DNA from: Isoperla grammatica
Lineage: Eukaryota > Arthropoda > Insecta > Plecoptera > Perlodidae
DNA length: 64,000 nucleotides
Reading direction: 5' to 3'
NCBI GenBank assembly: GCA_945910005.1
Contig: OX246746.1
Coordinates: forward strand, 29,513,298 to 29,577,297
The first letter of the stretch is position 1, and every line of letters starts with the position of its first letter. Positions 23,330 through 35,500 of this stretch are shown here, one piece after another. The notes beneath the pieces are model-generated. The model searched no databases. It was not told the origin of the DNA and saw only the letters and a program-made list of their open reading frames with translations. The position numbers and the translations under genes are program-made.

Positions 23330-26300
23330 GATTAATTCCCAAAAATAAAAATTATATTTTCTAGATCCTGTTGTCATGAAACGTGAAGAAACCGAAAAAA
23401 AAGTACATTTGGAAGTCCATCACACATATCGTTATTACGATTTTTCCGTATCTTTAGTCATCGGCCGTTTGAAACCGTTTGTAATATTCCTTGGCAGCCG
23501 GTGCAGTTGCTTAGTCGGATATTTGTGATTTTCACAAGTGGGTTGCAAATGAAATCCCTTCTGGTTGTTGCTTTATCCTTCTTTAGTGTTTTTCTAGGTT
23601 CTATGTTGTAACCATTGGAGATGTTTTGAAATATCCTGTATTGTACAGTTACTTAGATTTCGTTGTGCCCTATGCTGTGCCTTGGGTCGATATTTTCAGA
23701 TTGTTGTCCAGTTCAATGAAAAATAATGGTTTTCTTCATCATTTGAGGTTGAATCACATCGTCATTAACCAGTCAGATTCTTGACTTCACAGCACAAGAT
23801 TCAGTGTATACTTTACATAAGAAGCAGATTGTCCATCGTCTTTGCTTTGTTTGCACAGTCATTCTAATTCTACTAACATTTATATACATGCTGCATATTA
23901 ATTTTTGTTTGGGTTGAAAAATATCACATGAGAAAAGGAATAGTTCAAAGAAATCTTGTAATTAATATATATTTTTTTAATATGTACCAGTCTATGTATC
24001 AATACACTACTATTTTGTCATGCATTGATGTTTGTGCAATAAATTGTTATTCCGTATCAACACTTTGTGACAAGGTCTACTTTCTCTTTTGCAATCAATT
24101 TTCATTTATTTCATTTATATGTATTATTGTGAGACGCATTAGTTTTTAAGAGTAGTTCTACTCTTTTCCCCCTAATTTTGGTTAAATGTACATATTAGGG
24201 GAGTGTAAATATATTTAGCCAAGCAAATTTAATGAGTTGTATTTAACCATCTAGAGTTACAAGATCCAAATGTCATTTTGGATCACGTGTTGACAATCTC
24301 CACTTAACTAATTACGATGGTTGTACTTGTTGAACCATCTGATATGTACCATTGAACAGCTGCAACTTAAATACAATACTACCTTATACATAATTATACA
24401 ATACACTATTTCACGGCACGGATCATCTATGCTGAGTTTGGGTTGGCCATTCTTGCTTTCGGTGTAATTATGAAATCGCAAATGTTTTTCTTCCTCCGAC
24501 GTGAACATTTATTCGTGTTGACGTTGGCGTCTCTCTCTACACTAAACATACGCTTGTTAGAACCCCTCTTACTTAGACCACTAAATGTACAGTTGTAACT
24601 TGTAATCAAATTGCCTCCTAAGCATTTCTAGTGATTCAGCTGCAGTATTACTTAACATTATTCAGTATGTACAGTATATGCTATTTGTAAATTGATATTG
24701 TTGCATGTTTGGATGTTGTTAATCGTGTATTTTTTGTCTTTGAAAGCTTCAGTGTTTTTCTTGTCAGTTTGGTTGGCTGTTTATTACTGTTGTTTGTTGT
24801 AATTGTTGTTATATTTGTAAGTAACGGAAACTTGGGTAATTCTGTGTCTTCAAGTGATATCGGCCTACTTTCCCGTCTCGTGTGATCGTACCCCACTTTT
24901 ATTAAACCATTCCTAGAGTTTATATTAATCAATTTTAACTGGAAAGAGTTTCTTTGGATTAATGTGGATAAGTAAGGAATTGGGTTTTATAGAGTTATAA
25001 TACTATGTCAAGCTAAAAAGACAATTGTTGTGAGATTGGATTATTAAAATCGGATGCTACCTATGTATTCGTTGTACTTATCACGTTTTGGGTATAACCA
25101 AGAACTGTGTTGGCGTGTCTGTATCTACCTAACACGTTTGCAATATTGTGGCTATTTTAATTTAATATTTAGCCAAACCAGTTACGAAGAGTTTAAGTTA
25201 ACAGTTTAGGGTACCCAGCAGTTGTTGTTATAATGAATACACTGGGAATGGGTCGACATCCCCGTGGTTAAACACACAAGGACATCTCTTCCATTGGGCG
25301 CTAAGCCCCCAGATCTCGCTCAATATCCGCGTGAGTGAAAAGTTGTAAGAAGGACAATCATTACGTGTTTGTGTTGTTGGATCACTTGTTTTGTGTGATT
25401 AGTATAAGATTCTCGTAGTAAAGTTCTTCAGCCAGTGTTTTGGCTAGTTTGTTAAATCTTGAATTTGGTTCCTCTGCGTACGCAGCCTCGTAGAATTCTT
25501 ATTTAATATTATATCTTATTGGTGCTTTCTATCCTACACAGTTTGCCATATTTTGTTGGTTGAGATTGCTTTATATAACAATATAAGAATTGGCAATCCT
25601 AATTTCATTCAGTCAGAGGAAGGAGGGTGGTTAGACTTGGCGGTTTACATTTGGGAAAATAGCTAGCTCGACCTCTAAATCCATCAGACGGGATTAGAAA
25701 AGTGAAGGGAGACACTTCACCGTGATTTAAGTGGCCAGTATCTAATGTTGGTACTTCCACATTGTTGACATGAGAGAATTTAATTTTCTCTACTTGTATG
25801 TTGGGACATTCACCATGCCCACCAATGTTTTTGTTTTTTTTCTAGTTTTTGAAAAGATTACTAACATTGCATTATACCTTTCTGGCTGTTAGTCTACCAT
25901 CGAATAGGCCTAAACCTAGACCGAGCCAACTCATGTAAGATGTTGGATGCAACAATGTTGGTGTAGTGTTGGTTTAGTACTAGGACCAGGACATGGTCCC
26001 AAGTGTTAGGGTTATATACTGTATAATACTCCCTATAAAGCAACTCGATACTGTTTTAGGTTCTTTATTAAATTGTTGTACCAGTTGGGATTAGGGATGA
26101 ATAACAAACTACGGAGAAACTATTCTGCCACAAGTTTTGTTCAAATCCATACTGATTTCGACTTTCACTGTGTCTCTTAGAGGGGAAATTAAAATCCGCA
26201 AAAATGTCCTATAAATACATTAACATCGAATTGTACGGAATTGGATGATTACGGTCCGTCGAGTTTGAGCCCTCGGATGTAGGCACGTTACATACCAGTA

Positions 26301-26775
26301 CTTTAGATCTTGTGACCAAAATCATGTTATAATAAGACGAGGTTGTATTCATAATATGAGCACCAACAATATTCCACATGAAAATTCAGTTACAAAGTAT
26401 GGTAGTAAATATCTAACATTGCTTTTTTAACAGTGATAAATTTCTTTGAAGTTAACTAATTATTTTAATTATCTGTAGCTATGCATTCTTATAATCTTTC
26501 TTTATTGAGTAACCAGAGAATATTGTTCATGATTTAAAATCCATTGAAGTGGTACTGGTACTTGTAGATACTAAAAACTTATTAATAACAACTATTTCTA
26601 CAATCAAGATTAAGAACTAACTAAAAAGTAAAAACCACGATGTTCCGGAGCAATGAACTGATCCCTCTTTCGGATTAACCAACTTATATTTATTAACTTT
26701 ACTTTAGTGGGAATATATGTGTGTTTTAATAAGTTTTTAGAGAATATAAATTGGTACATAATTCTTCTGTGGATT
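23330..26775. other. Non-coding stretch
   Basis: 3.4 kb of AT-rich DNA with only short ORFs and no recognised domain. A TAGGGATGAATAAC motif near 26092 resembles a hAT end, but no partner was found. Confidence 0.4.
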
Positions 26776-27160
26776 TAACTGTATTTAGAGTGGAACATCT
26801 TTGGTATACGGTATCATGTATACATGGTTTTAACTGTATTTAGAGTGGAACATCTTTGGTATACGGTATCATGTATATATGGTTTTAACTGTATTTAGAG
26901 TGGAACATCTTTGGTATACGGTATCATGTATACATGGTTTTAACTGTATTTAGAGTGGAACATCTTTGGTATACGGTATCATGTATATATGGTTTTAACT
27001 GTATTTAGAGTGGAACATCTTTGGTATACGGTATCATGTATATATGGTTTTAACTGTATTTAGAGTGGAACATCTTTGGTATACGGTATCATGTATACAT
27101 GGTTTTAACTGTATTTAGAGTGGAACATCTTTGGTATACGGTATCATGTATAATATATGG
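26776..27160. repeat. Minisatellite, seven 55-bp units
   Basis: Unit starts at 26776, 26831, 26886, 26941, 26996, 27051 and 27106, each beginning taactgtatttagagtgg. Units differ almost only at one position (gtatacatgg or gtatatatgg), so the array is recent or homogenised. Each unit is direct with no spacers, so it is not CRISPR. Confidence 0.95.
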
Positions 27161-27769
27161 TTTTCAATAGACTATCTTTTGAAATGTGTAACTGAAAAAA
27201 ATATCATGTACTTGATGTACAAGTAGCTCAATTTACGAGACGTGTAAGAAATCATTTACAAGTGAAAAGTGTATAACTGATGTTCCAATGTATCGAAACT
27301 GCTGGCGTTGTACTAGTCCTCCACATGCCATTCTATTCGCTGTGTGTTCGTTTTATTAAGTCACGGTATAAGAACCTGAATGAAGTTCAAAGTTAACTTA
27401 AATAATTAGGGTTTCAAGTTATCAGAATAGAAAATGCATTGTTGAGTTTTATTATGTTGCCAAAATTTAATGTGGGCACTTTAGTGAACTTACTTGCCCA
27501 TTTGGATGTGAGTAGTGCTAAAAGTCCATGTTTGAAACAACAACGCTTATGGATTGGTAGTCAAGGTGTCTTTCAACTGTCTCAGAAAATACTCTAATCT
27601 GATTGGATAGAGATACTTGCTGTGAATAAGTATATGCCTCTGTTAATGTATTAACCTTCCACTGTTTCGCAATAATTGTATTTTGTTTTACTGTAGTCGA
27701 CCCGCTATAGGGAACCATATTATGTCCCTCTTGAGGTTAACTCTATACGTATGTAATAAATAATAATAC
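27161..27769. other. Non-coding stretch
   Basis: AT-rich; nothing recognised. Confidence 0.4.
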
Positions 27770-27952
27770 TTGGATAGTGGGAAGGAAATGTCCAAGGGAT
27801 GTTTTAAAGGCTCAATCCCAACATTTGCTTTATGACTGAGGAAATCCTTAGAAAACCCCTGGTAAGAATTGTCGGTAGTGGGAATCAGACCGGCAACTTC
27901 TCTAATACAAGTCTCCCATGTTGGCGCTGAGCCACATCTATCGGTTTGCAAT
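27770..27952 (-). mobile_element. tRNA-derived SINE, copy on minus strand
   Basis: Read on the minus strand it begins GATAGATGTGGCTCAGCG (A-box-like), has GCCGGTCTGATTCC (B-box-like), then TCCTCAGTCATAAAGCAAATG and GGGATTGAG, and ends in an ATTATT tail. The order and much of the sequence match 45853-46025 on the plus strand. Confidence 0.7.
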
Positions 27953-27965
27953 AATAGTTGTACAA

Positions 27966-29389
27966 AATGTAGTAGCTTGATTCCGTGCATTACTCTTATG
28001 TGGTATCATTATACTGCTGTGGTTCATTTCTTGTCAATAACAAAGAACTATCACAACTTTGTTCGTGAATTGTCCTGGGGGGTTAAATTATTTCTAAGTT
28101 TTAACTATGTATTATTTTAAAATACTGTATTGGCCTACTATAACTACACATGTACTAAGAACGTGATTCATATTCATATTTAAGTGCAATAATACAATGT
28201 ATAGTTGTTAGCCAAACGTAAACAATGAGATGAAATGGATAATATGCAAGTCTAATATTGGACATTTTATTTGGCATTTGTAATAATTGTTATTAATATA
28301 CATTTTTAAGATTTTGTTTGATTAATAATAACAAGTATTGGTGTTTCAGAGTGTAACCTGTGTATTGCAATAATCTTATTAAATGCTCACTGCGCTATCT
28401 TCAAGGGCAGAAGCTAAGCTGTGCCAGATCCCTGATCTGGTGCATCAGGTAACCAGATGCAGTGCAAGCATAGTACTTTACTAATTTATATTGTTAAGTT
28501 ATTGTAATGATAAAAAGACTGGCAAGACATGAGGAAAAAGATCATAAATATGCAAACATTGTTCCAATCTCGTCTTGTCATAAGAATGGCCTACAAATTG
28601 TGTTCCAATAAATATATTTTACAAATAGACTAAAATTTTGCAATTTTTGTGATGCTAACTTGCTGGAATTTAATTAGGCCTTTCTCTCAATCAAAGTAGA
28701 ATTTTAAGTCAAACTGTAAAACAAGCCAGTGTGTTCATTTTTCAGCAAGTTGTCTCTTCACATTTATTCATTATAATATATACCTATAAAACAAATACAT
28801 TCAGCATTATTTTGTATACTCATATTGTTGCAGTTGGGTTTAGTTCTTTATTTTCCAGTGAAAGAATAAATCATACTTATAAAAAATATGTATTTTTAAC
28901 CTAACTGAGAAAATGAATCTATGTGGATTTTAAACAATGTTATGTATTTTGCTCTTGGGCACTCGTCACCTTCACCTTGCATTATTACCATTGAAGAATT
29001 CACCACACCTATTAGCAATTTGCACTTGGCTCTGGAACTGAAGTATGTATTTAGCCTTGTAATGTTTCGGTCCCCTATCGCAAGTGCATAGGAACAGGGT
29101 GGGTTAACGAATACTGTACGGACAAGATATATCATAAAACGTATATAATTACCCGTGATTATACGTCCGATGTCCGGTAGTATGTCGTCGTTCTCGACGT
29201 ATGTCACACGCAAATTAGTTGATCAAGGAAATAATAATAATAACACACACAAATAACACGTGATTAAAAGACACTACAGCAATGAATGGTTCATTTAGAG
29301 TGCACCAATTTAAGATTATTGTTTTTATATTTATTAAAATTACTGTTGATTCAGTCAGTTCTAAAGTCTGGGTGTCTGGAGGCTCGCTA
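27966..29389. other. Non-coding stretch
   Basis: AT-rich; no gene or element recognised. Confidence 0.4.
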
Positions 29390-29789
29390 GCCGCTCGGCC
29401 CCCAGACGCCCATTCTGTTCTGAGCACCGACCTCGTCTCGTCTATGTAGGGGGATCCATAAGTTCACCAGCTAGCTTGAAATCATCTTCTGAGCACAAGT
29501 TGAAATAACTGGCTTTCATCCCAACCAAACACGTAACGGCAGTGCATACCTCTCTATATGTCGAGGCTTGGATTGCACCACCCGTCAGGATCTGCCCGAA
29601 CATTCCTACTGTCATCGGGTGTGAAGTGGGAATCCATGTATCCAAACACCCTGCCTGCATTGTTGCTCCTCCCCTCCGCGTAGCTAGCCCAGCTAGTGTT
29701 GCTAAGAGGTTGTTGGTTGGGGAAGATAAATGTTTTATGGTCCACTTGGGGCATTTCCATGTGGAAATGTATTTATGTGTTATTGTCAA
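29390..29789 (-). other. Locally GC-richer block with overlapping ORFs, unrecognised
   Basis: Minus-strand frames of 115 and 68 codons overlap here. One ends LCSEDDFKLAGELMDPPT, the other reads GYMDSHFTPDDS. The composition resembles decayed coding DNA against the AT-rich surroundings, possibly a retroelement piece. Neither frame matches a family I know. Confidence 0.3.
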
Positions 29790-32152
29790 ACTGTAATTTA
29801 TTATTTTTTCATTAAAATTTAGACTACACCTGTTAACAATATAAATGTACCTTTGAGATAATCACCGTATTTGTATAACATACTAGTAGTAAACAATGCC
29901 TTCACTCATGTTTAGCAAAAGAGAAACAGTTTTTGTTTTTGGTTGCAAAATGCAACATGCTTATTGAATTACTTGTATGCATATATTTTGATGTGTGAGG
30001 GAAAGAAGTAGAGTTATGAAGGGAAATAGGCTCCAGGTCTGAGAATACATGGGTTAGACAAGGAGAGGAGGCATACTTGGGGGGGGGGGGGGGGCAGACC
30101 AGTGAACGAGGGTGCATAAGTGTAGGTGTCACATAAATAGGCTTACTTATATGTCAGTAGCCACTATTGCAGAATAAATCTATAGGGAACATACATGAAA
30201 TGTTAAATAGTTTCCCATTTATATGGTACGTCATTCATTTGAGACAGAATATGTGTATCCTCAAATGTTACAAAGAATGTTGTAATATATATAATTTCCA
30301 CTACTAGTGTAATACAGTAAGACTTGGCCAAATGCATGTGGTCATGCTTATCGAATTTTGACATTGTGTGTGTGTGTGTGTTTGTGTGTGTGTTATGTTT
30401 ATGGTTTTGAAGTACCAAGACAAACATTTACATTAAAATTATCTTCAACTGAAAATTGTAATAGAAAAAGAAAAACTATCTTTTTATTCTCTACTATAAG
30501 AGTAGACATTATGTTTATAAGCTTTCAATTTTCATGTGTGTTCCCTATGTTACATTCAATACATTATATGTCACCTGTAGAAATAATTCTAAAATAATTT
30601 AGTGTAAAAATGTACTGGTAACAAACAAATATTTAAACCACTCATTAAGTCAAATATGTAGAAACTAGAGTATCATATTCAAAATATGATCAAGTTATTG
30701 TGCCTATCAAGTTTTGTTCTTATCCTACGAATTATTTATAATGAATCTCCAATTATGTTTTGTTTTTGTGACTATGTGTTGTTATGGTTCCTTTTTTCCT
30801 TCATTATGACATCGAGTAAAATATATTTTTCAAAGCAGGAAAACGTTAATTGAGTTATGCAAAGTAACTAAGCCATAGCATTTGACATGCAAAATGTGTT
30901 TCTTGCAATCTGTTTAGGATTCTTTTGGTATTTGTGAAAGTATTTTGTGAATCTTATTTGATGTATTGATATTTCCTTGCATATATTATGCATTTGTTTT
31001 ATTTAAATGGTTCACATTGCCAACATGTTAATATATTTATTTATTGCAGGAACTGTAATGAGCTTGGCTGTGTGTGCATGGGTGTACAAGTCACCCTACT
31101 GGTTTCTTGGCAAGTAGGCATAATATTTACTATACTGTCATGTTGTATTTATTTGGCTATTTATTTATTTATTTATTTGTATACATAGGGCTTTATCCCA
31201 ATATTATATGGAAGTGTAAAAGGAATAGTACGGGAAAGAATAACAACCCATATTTGAAAAAGTTGATGTAATCTTAAGACAATTATTGTGTAGAAACTAG
31301 ATTTTTATATTGATGTTATTCATATTGTAAGCCTAGTTAGCAAACCTTATCTCAAATTTGGAATACGTTCTAGCTAACTTTGGCCAGTGTGAAATGTATT
31401 AAAGCCATACTGAAAAACTAAGGTTTCTGTTGATTAACACTAATAGTGTTCTGTTTAGTGAATCTGCGTTACAACAGAGAACACATATTTCTTGTCGATG
31501 CCCAAGACTTGACATTCTTCCATGCTTTCTTTCGAGTAATAATGGTTGTAACTTGTAAGACACTTGAGAGAGCAAGACACCACAGATTTCCCTGTGTTCA
31601 AGCCAACTCATCTGTGTTGGCTCATTAAATATCTGCTTAACCCATAAATGAATTAGTTTTTGTTACCCAACCTTCTCCCAAATACCGGTACCTCATTGCA
31701 AAAACAATGCCAGAATCCTTGTTATGTAGGTACTTTATGACGACGAATTTTGATTTGGTCATGTGCATGGATTTTGATTAATTAAATGATCTAGACATGA
31801 AAAGTGTGTATATAAAAAATAATCATAACTACTGTAGAAGCAATTTTGATTTTTGCTCAAGCAATAAAGCAATTTAATTTTTGGGAGCTAATTAAATAGA
31901 CAAATTTGAAATTCACATCAAAACTTTAAAAATACTTACCCATTGTTGCACAGTTTTGCACAACCAATTTCAATTTTTGCACAAGCCAAACAAAAATACC
32001 ACCATTTAATTTTGGCGGGCAAACTTAATGATACCTTAATTGACAAATTAAAAACTTGTTAATTTCCATGCCTGGGTAGTGGCGTTACAGGCTTCATTTT
32101 GTTGCTTAAGCTCAGAACTCGATTCAACTAAATACGATAAAAATACTAGGAC
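29790..32152. other. Non-coding stretch with simple repeats
   Basis: Contains a G17 run near 30080, a (TG)n run at about 30366-30392 and a (TTTA)n run near 31154. No coding exons recognised. Confidence 0.4.
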
Positions 32153-32158
32153 CTTTAT
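32153..32158 (-). promoter_or_regulatory. Candidate poly(A) signal of the M13 peptidase gene
   Basis: AATAAA on the minus strand, about 240 bp after the stop codon and beyond the 38-bp repeats. Other AATAAA words exist in this AT-rich DNA, so the choice is tentative. Confidence 0.3.
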
Positions 32159-32276
32159 TAAAAATGCATAAATCATTGCTTTGCTACAAAATTCTGGACA
32201 GGGGATATATTTCATGTTGTTTATTATATTTTCCACATCATTGCTATACATTTTCTTGGATTGAATTAACATTATG

Positions 32277-32395
32277 TATTTCCACATCTACACCATTCTT
32301 CAACTGGTTACTCGTATTTCCACATCTACACCATTCTTCAACTGGTTACTCGTATTTCCACATCTACACCATTCTTCAACTGGTTACACATATTT
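32277..32395. repeat. Three 38-bp tandem repeats in the peptidase 3' UTR
   Basis: tccacatctacaccattctt starts at 32281, 32319 and 32357. The array begins directly after the stop codon of the peptidase gene (minus strand), so it would be transcribed as the first part of the 3' UTR. Confidence 0.9.
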
Positions 32396-32398
32396 CCA

Positions 32399-32572
32399 TT
32401 ACCACAAAATACATTTATTTTGGGGGTTCATGGGTGAGCCGGCCTTGCATCCCCAAGCCTGGCTGAACTCTACCATATTGGAGACTGGGCCTATCACACG
32501 ATAGCGGTTGGGGCTGTGAGAATCCTTGGCCATCGATGCCAAGCCTATTGGAGTCTCCACACGACACCACAT
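32399..32572 (-). CDS. Peptidase exon 17, C-terminus
   Basis: Encodes MWCRVETP, DSHSPNRYRVIGPVSN and the end GSPMNPQNKCILW before TAA. These are the family's conserved Cys, His and Arg residues and the final CxxW. Confidence 0.93.
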   Translation of the reverse strand: MWCRVETPIGLASMAKDSHSPNRYRVIGPVSNMVEFSQAWGCKAGSPMNPQNKCILW

Positions 32573-35500
32573 CTGCAAACATACAAACTTAGTCAGCTTC
32601 CCAATATAATTGATATTATCCCATGTTAAAAGATGTGCAAAACTTTTAAAGTCATTCCACAGTAACTTAGTGGATGGTCACATCATAGATGAGAGAGGAA
32701 TTGGCGAAGCAAATGCCAGTATTTGAATATGCCACCTGCTGATTGGCTCCGATCGATTCACTTGTCTGTGACCTTGTTTTTTTGTTTTTTATTTCAATAA
32801 TAAAATGTTACAGATTGATTTATATTACTCTTTCGGGTGTACAGGAAATTGTCAAGTCAGAATGCACAATTTAAATTATATTTTCCACACAATGTCATTG
32901 TCATGACATCCACAATGTTGCTGTGGAACGACGTCACCAATTTATTATTTACTTATTAATTTGAAATAGTAATACTATTATGTAAATTAATCTGTCGAGT
33001 GTTTATACGTACAGAGCCGTAGGCCAGGAAGAACAGCTGATCTGGAGAGAACTTCTCAAGTCCCGGGAGTCTTGCGTCACCTCTGATTGGGTCTCGTTCA
33101 CGCAAGCGCTGGAAGGCTCTGTATGCTTCACGCAGTCCGCCATTGTCTGCCACGTTTTCTTGCCGTGTTATTGTGCCGTTTACCTAGAGCACATCATGGT
33201 TTGCTGTAGTTTTCATCGTGACGACGTAACACATAAACCAAATGCTTCACAGGGGGTGAGTGTTCACTGTTTTGCCATCTCGAGAAGGATTTGACACAGA
33301 TGAAATCTTGCATGTTTGTAGTTGAAGAATTAACAAAGGTTCCGATACTTATAAATACAAAATAAGAATAATGTGAACGTACATTTTGATTGATTTCTGG
33401 AATGCAGTATTTATTGTACTGGCCAATAAAACAAAACTCTTTTGCAAGAAAAGCTTGAGATGTATCGTTGGACCACCAGTTCGACACTGTTCCATCTTTA
33501 TTGAATAAACGACCTGCAACATAAAAATATATATACCATATACGATATTCAATTTGTAGAGTAAAACAAATATATAACATTGGGAACGGATTATTTTCTT
33601 CTTCTGGGTTATTGCGTTGTGTCGTCACCAACATGGGTGGCGAAACGTCGAGTGAAAACTCTATACCGACACGACGAAATAACCCAGAAGAAGAAAATAA
33701 TCTGTTCCCATCTACGGGTCGTGAAAGCCTCCAACAACTTAATATATAACATTGTTTAGCAAAATAGTATGGCTATATTCTCCTTAACAAACAGCAGAAA
33801 TATTTGCTGAGAATCACAATTAATGAAATGTTGGCAATATAAATTTGCAACTCTAAATCTATATTTTTTTTCCTTTTAAATTTTAAAATAACAATTTAAA
33901 CATAATATACCTGAATAATCGAAGCCATGAGTAATCTCATGTCCTATGATGGCTCCTATTCTGCCATAATCCAGAGCTCTGAAGCAAAAAAAGTGTGCAC
34001 AGGTTTGTTAAATTCAACAAAAGCACAAAGACAAATCACTTATTGGAGAAAGGGCTTCGGTCCAGTAATGATAGTTCTGAGTAAAATGAATAATAAATTT
34101 AACAACTATGATTAAGTAAAAACTAAAAACTGTTTAACATACCCAACTGTTTTTCCACTGAAAAATGGATCGTTCATTATAGCTGCAGGAAACGCTAAAG
34201 AAAAAACATCTTATTAAAATAATTCTTTTTGTAATCACTGTATTGAGTTACTTTTTATCTTATTACTTGAAATAAAATAAAATAATAATACAAACTTGAC
34301 CTACTTATACGATTGTTGAGTGTATTATAGAAAGCATTCACAATGAGTGGAGACTGGGTCCATCTGAAACATAATTAACCACGATTATAAGTAATCTTAT
34401 AATAATTTTGATCGGGTATTCATTAAAATTAGGAATGTCATCGATAATCGCATATCGATAATATCGTATATCGATATTATCGCGATATGGCTAGCCATAT
34501 CGCGATAATCGTACGATATAAATTCAGGTGCGATATCCCGATAATCACGGCGACTTGATTTCATATTTGAATTTGGTGCCTGCTCAACGTTAGCCGAGCG
34601 ACCACCGACCAGCCGCTAAGTGCCCTCCTTCGATGTAGCCGCAGGAAAACCATTCGCCACTACCCCCCCCCCCCCCCCCTCACATATGACGCAATGTTAA
34701 AAAGTAGTATTAGTGCTTATTTCATAATATCGCGCTAAAAATTGAAAATGCAATATCGAGACGATATTTTTTTGCGCCGATTGCGATAATTTTTTATTGT
34801 TGTTGCGATGATCGATATGGAATTTCATATCGTTTGACATTCCTAGTTAAAATGTTCCTGAAATGTCTGTAAGTTTATGTCATAATCTGCCCGACAAATT
34901 GCTTTGCCTCAGATTAGTTGATTGGACCGATAAGAGATTAAAATTTGCATAGTACTAGATAGGGTTGGACAGAGGTTAGTACTCATTATAGTATCCTACT
35001 TAGGATGGCAATACTTGATTCATGCAATGATTAGATAGTTAAGTGTAATTTGACCTACTCATATTGGTCCCTGGGCATAGCAATACCCGCCAGGTTTTTG
35101 GCGTGCATGTACGTTCTCAGTCTCTGTGTGTTACCACAGTGGTCGTTGCGATCAATCAAAAGCTGAAACAAAAAGCGAGAGTGAAAATTTTTTGTTGAAA
35201 AGTATGATGCAATTATGTCAACCTACTCTGTGTAACTCCTGATTAATATCGGTTCAAAATTGCTTTAAGATAATTAAAAAGTAAATGAAAATATGTCATC
35301 CCGTAGAGAATTTAGTGGCCCTTATGAATGTTTCTTTGTTCTAATAAATATTTCCGTTTAAAGAACGTTCGTACTTGACTGTTGTAATGTGTTGCAGCAA
35401 CACACCTTTGAACACACATTGAAAAACAGAAATATTTATTGGAACAAATAAAGATTCATAAGAAAGACTAAAGAGTTCTATAGGGGTTGACATATTTTGG

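Noticed and set aside
26776..27160. CRISPR-like array
   Set aside because: Units are contiguous with no unique spacers, in animal DNA.
33194..33634. A 146-codon minus-strand gene
   Set aside because: It is exon 15 of the peptidase read through into both flanking introns.
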